From Algibacter sp. L3A6 (GTDB lineage Bacteria; Bacteroidota; Bacteroidia; Flavobacteriales; Flavobacteriaceae): a stretch of DNA of 64,000 nucleotides. The stretch covers positions 967,501 through 1,031,500 of the forward strand of contig NZ_CP047030.1 of assembly GCF_009796825.1 (NCBI RefSeq). Direction: 5' to 3'. The position numbers and the translations under genes were made by a program. The notes below the pieces were generated by a model. The model was not told where the DNA came from and made no database searches. It saw nothing but the letters and a program-made list of their open reading frames with translations. Below are positions 26,646-34,532 of this stretch, in pieces. Every line of letters starts with the position of its first letter. Within the stretch, counting starts at the first letter, position 1.

Positions 26646-27086
26646 ATGTCTAATAAAGTTGAAGCATTTTTAACAAGCGAAGAAGAGCAAGACATTGTTG
26701 AAGCTATTCGTTTAGCCGAATTAAATACATCTGGTGAAATACGAGTTCATATTGAAAACACTTCCAATGGAGATGCTACACATCGTGCTTTAGAAGTGTT
26801 TCATTATTTAAAAATGGACAACACAAAATTGCAAAACGGTGTACTTATTTACGTTGCTATAGACGATAAAACGTTTGTAATTTATGGTGATGAAGGTATA
26901 AACAAAGTAGTTCCCAAAAACTTTTGGGACAGCACAAAAGATGTGATGCAATCGCACTTTAAATCTGGTAATTTTAAGCAAGGTATTATTGAAGGTATTC
27001 AAAAAGCCGGCGAACAATTAGAATCTTTTTTCCCTTGGAAACATGATGATATCGACGAATTATCTAACGAAATTTCAAAAGGATAG
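26646..27086 (+). CDS. TPM-domain protein without signal peptide
   Basis: A 146-residue protein consisting of a TPM (YgcG-like) domain, with SEEEQDIVEAIRLAELNTSGEIRV at the start and YGDEGINKVVP in the middle. It lacks the signal sequence and Gly-rich tail of the next gene. TPM domains are thought to act in envelope protein turnover, but the reaction is uncertain. It sits between lemA and a longer TPM gene, 9 nt before the track of the latter's upstream ATG. Confidence 0.85.
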   Translation: MSNKVEAFLTSEEEQDIVEAIRLAELNTSGEIRVHIENTSNGDATHRALEVFHYLKMDNTKLQNGVLIYVAIDDKTFVIYGDEGINKVVPKNFWDSTKDVMQSHFKSGNFKQGIIEGIQKAGEQLESFFPWKHDDIDELSNEISKG

Positions 27087-27134
27087 TACAAAAACATGCA
27101 GCACTCAGTATCTAGTATTCGGTCGCAGTTTAAA

Positions 27135-27950
27135 ATGAAAAATCTTTTTTTCGTTGTTTTACTCACTACACTTTTATGCACTAACTTTTCTTTTGCACAA
27201 TATGAAATTCCCAAAACACCAGATTTTCAAACAAGTGTTTACGATTACTACAATCTTTTAAGTGCATCACAAAAAAGCAACTTAGAACAAAAACTTATAA
27301 AATATTCCGACACGACTTCAACCCAAATAGTAGTAGCTATTATTGCTTCTACCGGAGGTGAAAACATTAATTATTTAGGTGCTAAATGGGGACAAGCCTG
27401 GAAAATTGGACAAGAGAAAGAAGATAACGGTGTACTTATTTTACTAGCTCGTGATGATAGACGTATTGCCATTAACACGGGGTACGGCGTTGAGCACTTA
27501 CTAACCGATGCGATGTCTAAAAGAATTATTAACCTTGATATTATTCCATATTTTAAACAGAATGATTATTACGGTGGATTAAACAAGGGCGCCGATGCTA
27601 TTTTTGAAGTATTAACTGGCGAATATAAAGGCACAAGACAATCCTCTAACCAAGAAGGTATTCCTGTTGGTTTTATTATGTTATTGGTTTTTATATTTTT
27701 TATTATCCTTATCTCTATTTCCAAAAACAAACGCGGAGGTGGCGGCGGAAACAATAGAGGAAATCGATCTGCAGGTTCCGATATACTCGAGGCTATTATT
27801 TTGAGTAATTTAGGCCGTGGTAACTACCGAAGAGGCTCTTCTGGAGGTTTTGGTGGTGGCTTTGGAGGCGGAAGCTCTAGCGGAGGTGGTTTTGGCGGAG
27901 GCTTCGGTGGTGGAGGCTTTGGCGGAGGTGGTGCTTCTGGTGGTTGGTAA
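27135..27950 (+). CDS. TPM-domain membrane protein with Gly-rich tail (YgcG-like)
   Basis: A 271-residue protein: signal peptide ending at SFAQ (residue 22), TPM domain (about 25-170, with DNGVLILLARDDRRIAI and GYGVEHLLTD), one membrane helix (about 178-196) and a C-terminal tail of Gly-Gly-Phe and Gly-Ser repeats. The ATG at 27135 is chosen because it begins the signal peptide; an upstream in-frame ATG at 27096 adds a non-secretory leader. Third gene of the lemA-TPM-TPM run, followed by a terminator. Confidence 0.88.
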   Translation: MKNLFFVVLLTTLLCTNFSFAQYEIPKTPDFQTSVYDYYNLLSASQKSNLEQKLIKYSDTTSTQIVVAIIASTGGENINYLGAKWGQAWKIGQEKEDNGVLILLARDDRRIAINTGYGVEHLLTDAMSKRIINLDIIPYFKQNDYYGGLNKGADAIFEVLTGEYKGTRQSSNQEGIPVGFIMLLVFIFFIILISISKNKRGGGGGNNRGNRSAGSDILEAIILSNLGRGNYRRGSSGGFGGGFGGGSSSGGGFGGGFGGGGFGGGGASGGW

Positions 27951-27961
27951 ATTTACTCCAT

Positions 27962-27999
27962 AAAAAAAAGGAAGGCATTTATTAACGCCCTCCTTTTCT
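27962..27999. terminator. Hairpin between the convergent TPM and M3 peptidase genes
   Basis: AAAAGGAAGGC and GCCCTCCTTTT form a slightly imperfect stem with a loop of about 9 nt, flanked by A and T runs. It can terminate both convergent transcripts. Confidence 0.65.
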
Positions 28000-28029
28000 A
28001 TATTTATTAAAACAAATAATCTTACTTCT

Positions 28030-30150
28030 TTAGAAGCCTACATTATTAATGTAAGCATCTACTTCCATATCATGTCCAACAAAATCGGTAAAAGCTTTAT
28101 TTAAGTCAACACTATTACCAACAGATAATATATATTTTCTAAAACGTTCTCCATTTTCACGATTCATACCACCGTTTGCTTTAATCCAATCGTAAGTATT
28201 ATAATCTAATGTTTTACTCCACGTGTAAGCGTAATATCCTGCAGAATAACCACTACCCCAAACATGTGCAAAGTAAGGTGTATGATACCTAGATGGCACT
28301 TCACTTACTAGTAATCCGTTTTTAGCTAAAGCTTCTTTTTCAAATTCTAAAACAGGTTTAAAATCTGCTTCGTTTTCTACAGTATGCCACATCATATCAA
28401 TAACAGATGCTGCTAATAATTCTGTTACATCATAACCTTTATTAAACATTTCAGCCTTCATTAACTTATCAATTAAAGCCTGAGGAATGGTTTCTTTAGT
28501 TTCGTAATGTATTGCATAGTTTTTTAAAACATCTGGCTCTAAAGCCGCATGCTCATTTATTTGAGAAGGAAACTCAACATAATCTCTAGGCACACTTGTA
28601 CCAGATAAAGACACATATTGTTGGTTAGCAAATAAACCATGTAATGTATGGCCAAACTCATGAAACATAGTGGTTACGTTATCAAAACTTATTAAGCTCG
28701 GGTTACCTTCAGTAGGTTTTATGTAATTAAATACATTAACGATTACTGGTTTTTGCTTTAAATAATGAGACTGATTAACAAAACTATTCATCCAAGCACC
28801 ACCTTTTTTAGTATCGCGTGTGTAAAAATCTAAATAGTACAATGCTAAGCTAGATCCGTCTTTATCAAAAACTTCATAAGTAATAACATCTGGATTGTAA
28901 ACCGGTAAATCTGTACGTTTTTTAAACGTGATACCATACATACGTTCCGCAGCATAAAACACACCATTCTCTAAAACCGAATTTAATTCGAAATAAGGTT
29001 CAAGTTCTTTTTGATCTAAATCGTACTTCGCTTTTTTAACTTGTTCTGCATAAAAACTCCAATCCCATGGTTCTAATTTAAAACCACCATTTTGAGCGTC
29101 TATAATACTTTGAATATTAGCTGCTTCTTTTTTTGCTTGAGCCACAGATGCTTTGCCTAATTCTGATAACAGATTTAAAGCACGATCTGGAGTTTTAGCC
29201 ATTTGGTTTTGAAGTTTCCATTCAGCATAATTTTTCTTCCCCATTAATTGGGCTTTTTGCATACGTAAAAGTGCTATCTCTTCAACAACTTGCCTAGTAT
29301 CGGCATCGTTACCCTTTTCAGCTCTTGTAAACGAAGCCTCAAATAATTTTTGACGTGTTTCTCTATTTTTTAATACAGCTAATAAAGGCTGTTGAGTAGT
29401 ATTAGACAATCCAAGAATATATTTCCCTTCGTGTCCAGCTTCTTCAGCTTTAAGTTTTGCTCTTTCAATATCATCAGGACTTAAGCCATCAAGCTCTTCA
29501 GCAGTATCTACAACCAAAGCCGCGTCTTTACGAGCTTTTAGTAACCTACTATTAAACTCAGTTTTTAAAACAGAAAGTTTTTTATTAATTTCCATCATCT
29601 TTTCCTTGTCTTCAGCAGACAAACTAGCGCCTGCCATTTCAAAACGCTTTAAGTAGTAATCGACTAACTTTAAATCTTCACCTTTTAAAGTTGAAAGATC
29701 TAATGCTTTTATGCGATTATAAATTTTAGAATTAAGATAAATATCATCGGAGTGCGATGAAAATATTGGTGCATACTCCTTCTCTATGGCTTGTAATGTA
29801 GGGTTGGTGCTAGAACCTGTAAGATTGTAAAATACATTTGTTGCTCTACCCAAAACTTCTCCACTTAACTCGATAGCCAAAACGGTATTTTCGAATGTTG
29901 GAGTTGCTGTATTATTGGTTATTGCATCAATTTCGGAATCGTGTAATTTTAGACCTTCTTTAAAAGCGGGTACAAAATCTTCATCTTTAATTAAATCAAA
30001 CTGAGGTGCTTGATATTGTAATGTGCTTTTTTGAACTAAAGGATTCTGGTTCTCATCTATTTTTTCTTTGGTTTTAGACGTACAAGAAAATAAGACAACA
30101 TTAACAAGAACCAAGCATATAGCATGATGCTTTGTAAGGTGATTTATCAT
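28030..30150 (-). CDS. M3 family metallopeptidase lipoprotein (Dcp-like)
   Basis: A 706-residue zinc peptidase. The active site motif HEFGHTLHGLF (HExxH) is near residue 495, with a downstream Glu in NEHAALEP. The length and the ending are those of peptidyl-dipeptidase Dcp. An N-terminal signal peptide with lipobox Cys (VLFSCTSK, Cys23) predicts an exported lipoprotein, unlike cytosolic Dcp of enterics. It stands alone; a long inverted repeat lies directly before the start codon. Confidence 0.92.
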   Translation of the reverse strand: MINHLTKHHAICLVLVNVVLFSCTSKTKEKIDENQNPLVQKSTLQYQAPQFDLIKDEDFVPAFKEGLKLHDSEIDAITNNTATPTFENTVLAIELSGEVLGRATNVFYNLTGSSTNPTLQAIEKEYAPIFSSHSDDIYLNSKIYNRIKALDLSTLKGEDLKLVDYYLKRFEMAGASLSAEDKEKMMEINKKLSVLKTEFNSRLLKARKDAALVVDTAEELDGLSPDDIERAKLKAEEAGHEGKYILGLSNTTQQPLLAVLKNRETRQKLFEASFTRAEKGNDADTRQVVEEIALLRMQKAQLMGKKNYAEWKLQNQMAKTPDRALNLLSELGKASVAQAKKEAANIQSIIDAQNGGFKLEPWDWSFYAEQVKKAKYDLDQKELEPYFELNSVLENGVFYAAERMYGITFKKRTDLPVYNPDVITYEVFDKDGSSLALYYLDFYTRDTKKGGAWMNSFVNQSHYLKQKPVIVNVFNYIKPTEGNPSLISFDNVTTMFHEFGHTLHGLFANQQYVSLSGTSVPRDYVEFPSQINEHAALEPDVLKNYAIHYETKETIPQALIDKLMKAEMFNKGYDVTELLAASVIDMMWHTVENEADFKPVLEFEKEALAKNGLLVSEVPSRYHTPYFAHVWGSGYSAGYYAYTWSKTLDYNTYDWIKANGGMNRENGERFRKYILSVGNSVDLNKAFTDFVGHDMEVDAYINNVGF

Positions 30151-30152
30151 TG

Positions 30153-30204
30153 TTTTAGATTAAGTTATTAGTATATAAAAATACATAACTTAATCTAAAA
30201 ACAA
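30153..30204 (-). promoter_or_regulatory. M3 peptidase promoter inside a 16-bp perfect inverted repeat
   Basis: Arms TTTTAGATTAAGTTAT (30153-30168) and ATAACTTAATCTAAAA (30185-30200) are exact inverted copies, 16 nt apart, with four more pairs inside (GTAT/ATAC). On the minus strand TTG (30202-30204), 18 nt, and TATTTTTA (30176-30183, one base from TAnnTTTG) form a promoter that straddles the repeat. The left arm ends 2 nt from the ATG. Confidence 0.65.
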
Positions 30205-30229
30205 CGTTATAAATTTATTGGTTTTTGAT

Positions 30230-31534
30230 TTACTTTTTACGCATGTAAACGCTTACCGGAACACCTTTAAAATCAAACTTTTCACGAAGTTTGTTTTCTA
30301 GAAAACGTTTGTAAGGTTCTTTTACGTATTGTGGTAAGTTACAGAAAAATGCAAACTGCGGCTGCGGTGTTGGCAACTGCATAATGTATTTAATTTTAAC
30401 GTATTTAGCTTTGTATGCTGGTGGTGGGTAGTTTTCAATAAGTGGTAAAAACACCTCGTTAAGCTTACTTGTTTTTATCTTTTTAGATCGGTTATGGTAA
30501 ACCTCAACAGCTGTTTCAATAGCTTTAAAAATACGTTGCTTTGTTAACACAGAGATAAAAACAACAGGTACATCTGTAAAGGGCTCCATTTGTTGTTTAA
30601 TAACGCGCTCGTACTCTTTCATAGATTTGTGGTCTTTCTCTACTAAATCCCACTTATTTACAAGAATAACAATACCTTTTCTGTTTCTTTGTGCTAACCA
30701 AAAAATATTTTGAACCTGACCATCGAAACCACGAGTGGCATCTAAAACGACTAAACATACATCGGCATGCTCAATAGCACGAACAGATCGCATTACAGAA
30801 TAAAATTCTAAATCTTCTTTCACTTTAGACTTTCTTCTAATTCCAGCAGTATCTACTAAATTAAATTCGAATCCAAAACGATTATATTTTGTATCAATAG
30901 AGTCACGAGTTGTTCCTGCAACATCTGTAACAATATATCTATCTTCTCCTATTAAAGCATTTATGAATGATGATTTTCCTGCATTAGGACGGCCAACTAC
31001 CGCAAAACGAGGTAACACTTGCTCTTCAACTTCTTCCTTTTCAGGTAAAGCTTCAACTAAAGCATCTAATAGATCTCCGGTTCCACTACCATTTATACTT
31101 GCAATGGTATAATATTCACCTAAACCTAAAGAATAAAACTCTACTGCATCTGCCGCACGTTTACCGTTATCAACTTTATTTACAACAAGAAAAACCGGTT
31201 TGTTTACTTTACGTAACAACTCTGCAACATCCTCATCCATTCCAGTAACACCAGTTTCAACATCTACCATAAAAATAATGGCATCGGCTTCATCTATTGC
31301 TAATTCAACTTGTTTATCAATTTCTGCTTCAAAAACATCATCACTACCTAAAACGTATCCGCCGGTATCAATTAACGAAAATTCTTTACCATTCCAATCA
31401 CTTTTACCGTAATGACGGTCTCTTGTAACACCACTAACGGCATCTACAATTGCCTCACGACGTTGTATTAAACGATTGAAAAAAGTTGATTTGCCAACAT
31501 TTGGTCTTCCTACTATTGCTACTATATTACTCAT
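30230..31534 (-). CDS. der: Ribosome-associated GTPase Der (EngA)
   Basis: A 434-residue protein with two tandem GTPase domains. G1 motifs are GRPNVGKST (first) and GRPNAGKSS (second), each followed by a DT(G/A)G motif and NKVD or NKWD. The C-terminal KH-like domain ends the protein. Der assists 50S subunit assembly. It is monocistronic, with a -7 box 41 nt upstream. Confidence 0.97.
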   Translation of the reverse strand: MSNIVAIVGRPNVGKSTFFNRLIQRREAIVDAVSGVTRDRHYGKSDWNGKEFSLIDTGGYVLGSDDVFEAEIDKQVELAIDEADAIIFMVDVETGVTGMDEDVAELLRKVNKPVFLVVNKVDNGKRAADAVEFYSLGLGEYYTIASINGSGTGDLLDALVEALPEKEEVEEQVLPRFAVVGRPNAGKSSFINALIGEDRYIVTDVAGTTRDSIDTKYNRFGFEFNLVDTAGIRRKSKVKEDLEFYSVMRSVRAIEHADVCLVVLDATRGFDGQVQNIFWLAQRNRKGIVILVNKWDLVEKDHKSMKEYERVIKQQMEPFTDVPVVFISVLTKQRIFKAIETAVEVYHNRSKKIKTSKLNEVFLPLIENYPPPAYKAKYVKIKYIMQLPTPQPQFAFFCNLPQYVKEPYKRFLENKLREKFDFKGVPVSVYMRKK

Positions 31535-31574
31535 AAGTTTTGTTTTTATGCATTACATATCCTGTAAGCGGCTG

Positions 31575-31582
31575 CAAAGATA
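31575..31582 (-). promoter_or_regulatory. Likely -7 box of der
   Basis: On the minus strand TATCTTTG matches TAnnTTTG, 41 nt before the der ATG. No clear TTG at 17-23 nt upstream. Confidence 0.45.
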
Positions 31583-31631
31583 GTGTTTAGTTCGATAGAA
31601 AAGAGTATTTTACTTTCCTAATGAATTAATT

Positions 31632-32129
31632 ATGAATACACCACTAAACGAAATTGTACTTAGACCTCGGTTTAAAATGGAACTACCAAGAACAAACACC
31701 TCGGTTTTAAAGGACTTTGAAGATAGCAAGACCTTACAGTCTGATTTTATTGTATCTACAGTTGACGATCATGTATTTATTAAACTCCCTAAAGAAAAAC
31801 AACATTTTTGGTCGCCGCAACTGCATTTAGAGATAAATGAAGTGGATAAAAACACTAGTTTATTGCGTGGTTTGTTCGGGCCAAGCCCAACCGTTTGGAC
31901 CATGTTTATGTTTTTTCATTTTGCTATTGCCATGCTTTTTATTGTGTTTAGCATTTGGGCCTATAGTAATTGGGCTTTAAAAGCTCCTTACCAAACACAA
32001 ATTATAGGTTTGGTTGTTTTAACAGGAATTTGGTTTGCGCTGTACTTTGCTGGTAGAGTGAGTAAATTTTCTAACCAAACGGAAATGAATGCCTTATATA
32101 ATTTTATGAATAGTATTTGTAAGGCATAA
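31632..32129 (+). CDS. Unknown two-helix membrane protein
   Basis: A 165-residue protein. The N-terminal half (residues 1-85) is soluble, with a pattern (VDDHVFIKLPKEKQHFWSPQLHLEI) that faintly recalls START-like folds. Two membrane helices follow (about 96-118 and 127-146). No family name was recognised. It lies between der and era in the opposite orientation to both. Confidence 0.65.
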   Translation: MNTPLNEIVLRPRFKMELPRTNTSVLKDFEDSKTLQSDFIVSTVDDHVFIKLPKEKQHFWSPQLHLEINEVDKNTSLLRGLFGPSPTVWTMFMFFHFAIAMLFIVFSIWAYSNWALKAPYQTQIIGLVVLTGIWFALYFAGRVSKFSNQTEMNALYNFMNSICKA

Positions 32130-32270
32130 AAAAAGCTCTAATTGCTACCAACCAAAGCTTTTAAACTAAACTAACTCAAACTTTTTCAAAATACCAATGT
32201 TTTGAATGGCACAAAGATGCGGTTCAAGTTTTAACTAAAGGTTACCTAATTAAAAAGATAACGTTAGCTT

Positions 32271-33152
32271 TTACTGATTATATCCAAAACGTCTTAACTG
32301 CTTTTGGTTACTTCTCCAGTTTTTGTTTACTTTTACATACAGCTCTAAGTGAATTTGTTTACCGAAAAACTTTTCTAAATCTTTTCTAGCCTCTACACCT
32401 ACGCGTTTTAAAGCTGTGCCTTTATGGCCAATTATGATACCTTTTTGAGTTTCGCGCTCTACCATAATTACAGATCGCATTCTAATAATTTTTTCTTCCT
32501 CGAAAAACTCCTCTGTTTCTATTTCTACAGCATAAGGAATTTCTTTTTTATAATGAAGAAGGATTTTTTCGCGAATAGTTTCATTTATAAAGAAACGCTC
32601 TGGTTTATCCGTTAATTGATCTTTTGGATAAAAAGCTGGCGATTCTGGCAATAACTCGATAATTCTATGAAATACTTCTTTCACTTGAAAACCTTGTAAA
32701 GCCGAAATAGGAATAATTTCTGCATTTGGCACTTTCTCTGCCCAAAGTTGCACTTGAGTTTCTAATTGTTCCTGATCTGATATATCAATTTTATTCAAAA
32801 GTAATAAAACAGGGATTTTAGACGCTTTAATTTTATTAAAGAACGCTTCATCTTTTAAAGCTTGCTCTCCAATTTCTACCATATAAATTAATATATCTGC
32901 ATCTTCAAAGGCCGATTTTACAAACCCCATCATAGATTCTTGCAACTCGTAAGCGGGCTTAATAATACCAGGAGTATCACTTAATACCACCTGAAAATCG
33001 TCTCCATTTACAATACCTAAAATTCTATGGCGTGTAGTTTGTGCCTTAGAAGTGATGATAGATAATTTTTCACCTATAAAGGCATTCATTAGTGTTGATT
33101 TTCCAACGTTTGGATTACCAATAATATTTACAAAACCTGCTTTATGGTTCAT
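32271..33152 (-). CDS. era: GTPase Era
   Basis: A 293-residue GTPase with GNPNVGKST (P-loop), DTPG and NKID motifs, and a C-terminal KH domain containing GHKGTALKRVGVEARKDLE. Era binds 16S rRNA during 30S maturation. The ATG at 33152 (MNHKAGF) is preferred to the in-frame ATG at 33176 because it matches the family start and leaves a -7 box 22 nt upstream. Confidence 0.96.
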   Translation of the reverse strand: MNHKAGFVNIIGNPNVGKSTLMNAFIGEKLSIITSKAQTTRHRILGIVNGDDFQVVLSDTPGIIKPAYELQESMMGFVKSAFEDADILIYMVEIGEQALKDEAFFNKIKASKIPVLLLLNKIDISDQEQLETQVQLWAEKVPNAEIIPISALQGFQVKEVFHRIIELLPESPAFYPKDQLTDKPERFFINETIREKILLHYKKEIPYAVEIETEEFFEEEKIIRMRSVIMVERETQKGIIIGHKGTALKRVGVEARKDLEKFFGKQIHLELYVKVNKNWRSNQKQLRRFGYNQ

Positions 33153-33173
33153 AGTCTTCAATTTATTAAGTTG

Positions 33174-33181
33174 CAAAGTTA
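33174..33181 (-). promoter_or_regulatory. Likely -7 box of era
   Basis: On the minus strand TAACTTTG matches TAnnTTTG, 22 nt before the chosen era start. A TTG lies too far upstream (29 nt) to be certain. Confidence 0.4.
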
Positions 33182-33211
33182 CAACCTTTATTTTTTTGAA
33201 TTTACTAAAAC

Positions 33212-33244
33212 AAAAAAGACTGCCATTTTCAGGCAGTCTTTTTT
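33212..33244 (-). terminator. Terminator of the FKBP gene
   Basis: Stem AAAAGACTGCC / GGCAGTCTTTT with a 7-nt loop and T runs on both strands. It lies about 70 nt after the FKBP stop and before era. Confidence 0.85.
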
Positions 33245-33316
33245 ATATATTTAAACGTTTCATTCTAATTATAAGTTGAAAACCTCAACACTATAATTAA
33301 AAGAATATGTTTTAAA

Positions 33317-34042
33317 TTACTTAACGATTTCTAATAATTCAACATCGAATACTAAAACATCGAAAGGCTTAATTTTTCCACCTCTTGGAGTTGCTCCGTA
33401 ACCTAATTCTTGTGGTACAAAGAATTTATATTTAGAACCTACAGACATTAACTGTAAACCTTCTGTCCAACCTGGAATAACTTGAGTTACACCAAAAGTA
33501 GCTGGAGTTCCACGATCTACAGAACTATCAAAAATAGTTCCATCGGTTAACGTACCATGGTAATGTACTTTTACTTGAGAAGCTGTTGTTGGCTTTTCGC
33601 CTGTCCCTTCTTCTTCAACAATATATTGTAATCCGCTTTCTGTTACTTGAACACCATCTTTAGATTTGTTTTCTTCTAAAAATTTCTCACCAGCTAATTT
33701 AACTTCACCAAACTCAGCTTCTGCTTTTTTAGCAGCTTCTTCTTTTTGTTTAGCAATATCAGCTTGTTGCTTTTTTTGGAAATAAGCTTGTACTACTTTT
33801 TGAGCTTCTGCTTGATCTATTAAAATATCAGTAGAATCAATAGCGTTCATAAACCCTTGGATAAACAACTCGTTATCAAACTCAGAGAAACTAGTTTTTA
33901 CATTTCTAGCAACGTCCATACCGATAGCATAACTTACTGAATCTAATTCTGTTTTTACAGGCTTTTTTGTAACTCCTGTGTTATTACAAGATGCCATTAA
34001 TGCTGTAAGAGCAACTAGGCTTAAAACTTTAATTGTTTTCAT
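33317..34042 (-). CDS. FKBP-type peptidyl-prolyl isomerase lipoprotein
   Basis: A 241-residue protein: signal peptide with lipobox (LTALMASC, Cys19), a helical dimerisation-type region (about 25-120) and a C-terminal FKBP domain (about 128-241: VKVHYHGTLTDGTIFDSS, VIPGWTEGLQLM and FDVLVFDVELLEI). This is the FkpA/Mip architecture, an exported foldase. It is monocistronic with a clear promoter and terminator. Confidence 0.94.
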   Translation of the reverse strand: MKTIKVLSLVALTALMASCNNTGVTKKPVKTELDSVSYAIGMDVARNVKTSFSEFDNELFIQGFMNAIDSTDILIDQAEAQKVVQAYFQKKQQADIAKQKEEAAKKAEAEFGEVKLAGEKFLEENKSKDGVQVTESGLQYIVEEEGTGEKPTTASQVKVHYHGTLTDGTIFDSSVDRGTPATFGVTQVIPGWTEGLQLMSVGSKYKFFVPQELGYGATPRGGKIKPFDVLVFDVELLEIVK

Positions 34043-34068
34043 TTTTTTGTGTTAAATTAATTTGCAGT

Positions 34069-34097
34069 CAAATGTAATAAAATTATAATAGCTACAA
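34069..34097 (-). promoter_or_regulatory. Promoter of the FKBP gene
   Basis: On the minus strand TTG (34095-34097), an 18-nt spacer, then TACATTTG (34069-34076), 26 nt before the ATG. Both elements and their spacing fit the Flavobacterium consensus. Confidence 0.65.
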
Positions 34098-34196
34098 AAT
34101 AGCTTTAAGCTCTATTTAACAAAAAACATTAAGCTTATACGTACACGGGATTTAAGAAATGATGCCTAATTTAAGGAAGAAAGTTTATAAAATAAA

Positions 34197-34222
34197 AAAG
34201 CCTGCTATTAGCAGGCTTTTTG
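34197..34222 (-). terminator. Hairpin AAAAGCCTGC/GCAGGCTTTT downstream of the tRNA-Tyr region
   Basis: Stem AAAAGCCTGCTA / TAGCAGGCTTTT with almost no loop. It resembles the hairpin at 34358-34380 and lies, like that one, a few bases from a copy of the tRNA 3' end. Confidence 0.65.
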
Positions 34223-34224
34223 GT

Positions 34225-34246
34225 TTAAAGTGGGGAGAGTAGGATT
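34225..34246. repeat. Direct repeat of the tRNA-Tyr 3' end (copy 1)
   Basis: These 22 bases are identical to 34387-34408, which covers the last 16 bases of tRNA-Tyr plus 6 flanking bases. The copies are 162 bp apart. After copy 1 the sequence no longer forms a tRNA, although a T-arm-like hairpin (TAGGAT/ATCCTA) remains. Confidence 0.8.
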
Positions 34247-34357
34247 AAATATCCTATTTCCTAATTCGTGAAAGTGAAAAGCTAAGCTGTTATCACAGCT
34301 TTACATTTTTGTTTTAAAATATTTTCCGAAATAAATTTCGAAAAAACTTTTAAAACA

Positions 34358-34383
34358 AAAAAGTCTGCCAAGGCAGACTTTTC
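34358..34383 (-). terminator. Terminator of tRNA-Tyr
   Basis: Stem AAAAGTCTGCC / GGCAGACTTTT with a short loop, 10 nt after the tRNA 3' end on the minus strand and followed by T on that strand. Confidence 0.8.
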
Positions 34384-34392
34384 GGGTTAAAG

Positions 34393-34474
<82 letters not shown>

Positions 34475-34532
34475 AAAACTGACCGCAAATATATTACTGT
34501 TTATCAATTCTACAAAACAAATTTCGTTTTTT

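Noticed and set aside
27820..27945. Repetitive Gly-rich DNA that could be taken for a tandem repeat array.
   Set aside because: It is in frame and encodes the Gly-rich tail normal for YgcG-like TPM proteins.
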